Assembly: GCA_006844765.1 (NCBI GenBank) | Contig: SPJV01000055.1 | Span: 1-17,251 of the forward strand | Origin: Alphaproteobacteria bacterium | GTDB taxonomy: Bacteria; Pseudomonadota; Alphaproteobacteria; UBA8366; Aestuariispiraceae | DNA length: 17,251 nucleotides | Direction of reading: 5' to 3' | In this document: piece after piece, positions 14,737 to 17,251 of the stretch | How positions within the stretch are numbered: position 1 is the first letter of the stretch | Layout of the letters: every line of letters begins with the position of its first letter | The notes under the pieces: generated by a model | Database searches by the model: none | What the model was told of the DNA's origin: nothing | What the model saw: only the letters and a program-made list of their open reading frames with translations | Made by a program: the position numbers and the translations under genes

Positions 14737-15834
14737 TCACTGAGCATCTGATTGCGCGCCCATTTTCATCAAATACAATTGCTGAAAGTGGGCAACCGCG
14801 TTCTCATTTTCATTACCGATTTCTGGTTTCACCACCAGTGGGCCGGAAGTGTAGCCTCGATTTTTCAGCCCGGTCTGAACTTGTTCTGCGATCACTGCGT
14901 CTTCTTCACCTGTCGTATCGTTGTGAATTTGCGCGTATCTGATTACTTCCTGCACAGCATCTTCGGACAAGTCAGGGTCGACATACCACCGGAAGACATA
15001 ATCATTCTTGCTATGTCCATGGGGTCGCCAATGCCTAAGCGATATGCATTTGTGGACCGGGTAACGGTGGATAGAAAAGTTTGGCCAGATAAACCAAATA
15101 CGGAAATCTTCGCCGTGAATCGCAGGGTCGCCTAAACCTTTAGAATAGTGTCTAAAAATCGGCCCATCGAATGTAACTTTGTAATCTTCCGACGTATACA
15201 CATTCTCCAGAAGGTACTTGTGAGCTACCGGGCAGTGATAACATTCCGTGAAGTTCTCGAGTGTTACCTTCCAATTGCTTTCGTGGTGCAAGATGTGCTC
15301 GGCCACCATTCGCATTTTTGCCAAATTGGGTGCGATCTCCTCTACCTCACTGATTATTTTGCCGATCGTTTCCATCAATGGCGCTGCGTTGTCATCCATG
15401 TTCAGGAACACCAACCCCATTGCGATGTCGGATCTAATCTGACGCAAACGTATACATTGATCCTTGAACCCCGGAACGCCGTCAGTTCCCCGTGCCCTCT
15501 TTAACTCGCCATCCAAATCATAGGTCCAAGCATGATACGGACAGGCGATCACCCTTCTTTTGCCATGCCCTTCCTTCAACAACGGATGGGCGCGATGTTG
15601 GCAAACGTTGTAGAATACACGAATGGAGTCGTCCTTTTGTCTTATTGCAACCACGCTCTGCCCTGCAACGTCCGCTGTAAAATAACTGCCCACCTCCGGA
15701 AGTTGGCTGATATGACCAATGCATATCCACTCCCGATAGAAAATTTTCTCTTTCTCTTTCTCATACAAATCTTCATTCAAATAGAATTGTTTGGACATCG
15801 TCATGGTAGGTTGGGAGTTGTTGCCATCCGGCAT
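14737..15834 (-). CDS. Rieske non-haem iron oxygenase, alpha subunit (betaine/carnitine demethylase type)
   Basis: 365 residues. Rieske cluster ligands: C78 and H80 (CQH), C98 and H101 (CPYHAW). Mononuclear iron ligands: H200 and H205 in ENFTECYHCPVAH, plus a likely Asp near 312 (GEEDAVIAEQVQTGL); the bridging acid is Glu (E197). The C-terminal pattern EQVQTGLKNRGYTSGPLV ... ENAVAHFQQLYL (317-334, 344-355) is typical of the glycine betaine, proline betaine and carnitine oxygenases, which remove an N-methyl group or split the quaternary amine. No reductase partner is encoded here. The ATG at 15834 was chosen for its AGGAG Shine-Dalgarno sequence seven bases upstream; an ATG at 15849 has no such site. 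It is the first gene of a three-gene unit with the two enolase-superfamily genes, divergent from the AraC regulator. Confidence 0.9.
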   Translation of the reverse strand: MPDGNNSQPTMTMSKQFYLNEDLYEKEKEKIFYREWICIGHISQLPEVGSYFTADVAGQSVVAIRQKDDSIRVFYNVCQHRAHPLLKEGHGKRRVIACPYHAWTYDLDGELKRARGTDGVPGFKDQCIRLRQIRSDIAMGLVFLNMDDNAAPLMETIGKIISEVEEIAPNLAKMRMVAEHILHHESNWKVTLENFTECYHCPVAHKYLLENVYTSEDYKVTFDGPIFRHYSKGLGDPAIHGEDFRIWFIWPNFSIHRYPVHKCISLRHWRPHGHSKNDYVFRWYVDPDLSEDAVQEVIRYAQIHNDTTGEEDAVIAEQVQTGLKNRGYTSGPLVVKPEIGNENENAVAHFQQLYLMKMGAQSDAQ

Positions 15835-15878
15835 GGATTTGCTCCTCAATGTCTTTCAAGAAGTTGACTAAATTTCTT

Positions 15879-15901
15879 ACCGTTCGTTTCGCTCAAACGG
15901 T
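15879..15901. promoter_or_regulatory. Dyad in the divergent promoter region, possible regulator operator
   Basis: ACCGTT (15879-15884) and AACGGT (15896-15901) are perfect 6-bp inverted arms 11 bp apart. With two more positions per arm the match is 7 of 8. The dyad lies 45-67 bp upstream of the Rieske start and about 92 bp upstream of the regulator start, in the 158-bp shared region. A weak minus-strand promoter (TTGAGC, 17 bp, ATTTAG) overlaps it. A binding site for the divergent AraC-type regulator is the natural guess. Confidence 0.45.
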
Positions 15902-15992
15902 TCAATTATCATTGCTATGACACGGGCCGTTGCTTTACTTTTTTAGTTCGGTTTTTGTGGTTTCTGGTATTTGATGTGAGGCGTGATCCGAG

Positions 15993-17000
15993 ATGTTCAT
16001 CGTCATTTATGCGTCGCCGCCATTCAATTTGTTGATGACCCAATCGTTCATTGATCCATTCCGGGTCGCGAACAAGCTCTTGGGCAACGAGCACTTTCGG
16101 TGGTGTATGGTCTCGGAAACAGGAGGGCTTATCTCTTCTCTCAATGGGCAACACATTGCCACCGACCCTCTAGCCAGCGTTTTAGACCTACCAGATATCG
16201 CCATGGTCTCGGCCAGTACAACATCCGATAATTTCCATCATCTGAAAATTGGCTACGCGTTGCGGCGATGGGAACGGCAAGGCGCCTGGATCGGCTCCCT
16301 TTCGTCTGGCGCATTCATCCTTGCGGACTTGGGTTTGCTTGACGGTCGGAAGGCGACGGTTCACTTCGAGGTGTTTGATTCGTTCGTAGAGCGCTATCCC
16401 TCGGTTTACGTGACTGATGATACATTCGTTATTGACGAGAAACGTATCACCTGTTGCGGTGGTGTTGGGTCAGTGGACTTGGCGTTGGAAATCATCCGGG
16501 GACAGTGTGGCGCGAACCTCGCCAATTCCGTATCCCGTTACATGTTTCACGGAAACCTGAGGCCTGGCGACACACCCCAAGATCCTAATGGTTTTCACCA
16601 GAACAACCGCGCGGCCACGAACATTTTGGTCCGCGCTATTCTCGCCATGAAACAACAGATCGAAGAGCCTTGCAGCATCCCCGATCTATCTGATTTGCTC
16701 AACGTCTCGCAACGTCGGCTCCAGGCATTGTTCAAAGCGCAGACGGGTTTGTCACCGCACCGTTACTTCCTTCATTTGCGCCTGGCTCGGGCAAAGGACT
16801 TGGTGTGCAACACCGATATGACTTTGTCAGAGATTGCTCTCGCAAGCGGCTTTCGAAGCCACGTACAATTCTGTAAGGCCTACAAGTTACGATACGGAGT
16901 GCCCCCTAGTGGAGATCGAAACCGATGGAACACGCGGCCAACTTTCGCCAGTCAGTACTTTATGGAGAAACCCGATACTGTTGCTGACGGACAATCATGA
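15993..17000 (+). CDS. GATase1/DJ-1-like domain AraC-family transcriptional regulator (GbdR/CdhR type)
   Basis: 335 residues. The N-terminal part (about 1-190) is a DJ-1/PfpI-like ligand-sensing domain: MFIVIYASPPFNLL, FIDPFRVANKLLG (19-31), FRWCMVSETGG (35-45), GSLSSGAFILADLGLLDGRKATVHFE. The C-terminal part (about 205-310) is an AraC DNA-binding domain with two helix-turn-helix units, at about 228-252 (IPDLSDLLNVSQRRLQALFK) and 276-306 (MTLSEIALASGF). Characterised relatives sense betaines or related amines: GbdR (glycine betaine/dimethylglycine), CdhR (carnitine), SouR (sarcosine). The nucleophile-elbow Cys of many relatives is S104 here (GSLSSG). The start at 15993 keeps the full first strand of the sensor domain; the ribosome-binding site is weak. 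It is divergent from the Rieske-enolase unit and probably activates it. Confidence 0.9.
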   Translation: MFIVIYASPPFNLLMTQSFIDPFRVANKLLGNEHFRWCMVSETGGLISSLNGQHIATDPLASVLDLPDIAMVSASTTSDNFHHLKIGYALRRWERQGAWIGSLSSGAFILADLGLLDGRKATVHFEVFDSFVERYPSVYVTDDTFVIDEKRITCCGGVGSVDLALEIIRGQCGANLANSVSRYMFHGNLRPGDTPQDPNGFHQNNRAATNILVRAILAMKQQIEEPCSIPDLSDLLNVSQRRLQALFKAQTGLSPHRYFLHLRLARAKDLVCNTDMTLSEIALASGFRSHVQFCKAYKLRYGVPPSGDRNRWNTRPTFASQYFMEKPDTVADGQS

Positions 17001-17251
17001 AACACTAACACATACCACTTCCAGACATTAGCGAAACGGGCTGTCCGCGCGTGACTTCAGATTGGCTGTTACCAGGCCAAAGCGGACATGTTCTATGGCC
17101 GAATTACCGGGTTCAAAACGTCCCCTTCTGGCTAAACCCGGCTGTTTGGCGGCAAAGCCTATCTTGGCTGTTCTTGCCCTGAAAGCAGACCTTGGTCTGG
17201 GCAGCCTATGCCGGGTTTTCGAGTGCGAAGCCATACTCGGATTGATGCCAG
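17001..17251. repeat. Non-coding tail with inverted repeats, possible dispersed intergenic repeat
   Basis: No gene is supported; the 68-codon minus-strand frame here is low-complexity and Arg-rich and has no recognisable family. CCGGGTT (17107-17113) pairs with AACCCGG (17135-17141), and AAACCCGGC (17134-17142) pairs with GCCGGGTTT (17210-17218), so alternative hairpins share one arm. AAAGCGGA (17079-17086) and AAAGCAGA (17182-17189) resemble motifs on the far side of the cluster (12419-12472). There is no T-run, so it is not an obvious terminator. Confidence 0.35.

Noticed and set aside
17028..17234. 68-codon minus-strand frame at the right edge
   Set aside because: The composition is Arg-rich with no family match and the segment has inverted repeats; it is more like repeat sequence than a gene.
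1..17251. CRISPR arrays, tRNA or rRNA genes, insertion sequences, phage genes
   Set aside because: I looked for regularly spaced repeats, cloverleaf or rRNA-like sequence, and transposase or integrase motifs on both strands and saw none.

Overview
The window looks like a chromosome segment of an alphaproteobacterium, most likely a Rhodospirillales-type lineage. The reasons are a GapR (DUF2312) gene, an alphaproteobacterial PAS_5-family protein, an HdaA-type DnaA regulator beside a DUF2066 protein and divergent from purM-purN, and the maf / short RNase E/G gene pair. Most of it (about 1-12.3 kb) is ordinary housekeeping sequence with fairly high G+C.

Layout. 1-1804 (minus): maf translationally coupled to an RNase E/G gene that runs off the left edge. 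1971-3101 (plus): a stand-alone Rieske oxygenase alpha subunit, divergent from maf. 3114-4038 (minus): a PAS_5 protein and gapR. 4186-5571 (plus): hemN, with an FNR/FixK-like box just upstream. 5603-9999 (minus): a CYTH-CHAD protein, an SDR that lacks the usual catalytic Tyr and Lys, hda, and a secreted DUF2066 protein. 10213-12208 (plus): purM-purN (overlapping), then a 44-residue one-helix membrane protein resembling aa3-type cytochrome oxidase subunit IV, closed by a strong intrinsic terminator.

The right-hand part (12.3-17.25 kb) has a different character. After about 250 bp of non-coding sequence there is a three-gene minus-strand unit, transcribed in the order Rieske oxygenase, enolase-superfamily enzyme, second enolase-superfamily enzyme. 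A divergently transcribed AraC regulator with an N-terminal DJ-1/PfpI-like domain follows. Spacing is tight, each gene has a good Shine-Dalgarno sequence, and a dyad lies in the shared promoter region. Spot counts show lower G+C here than in the purM region.

The most interesting content is this cluster. Rieske enzymes of the carnitine/betaine demethylase type, MLE-like racemases/dehydratases and GbdR/CdhR-type regulators are all known parts of quaternary-amine (betaine) catabolism. I infer an inducible catabolic module for a betaine-like or hydroxylated cyclic amino-acid substrate. The substrate, the electron-transfer partner and the downstream enzymes are not visible. The functional reading is inference; the gene families are well supported by visible motifs.
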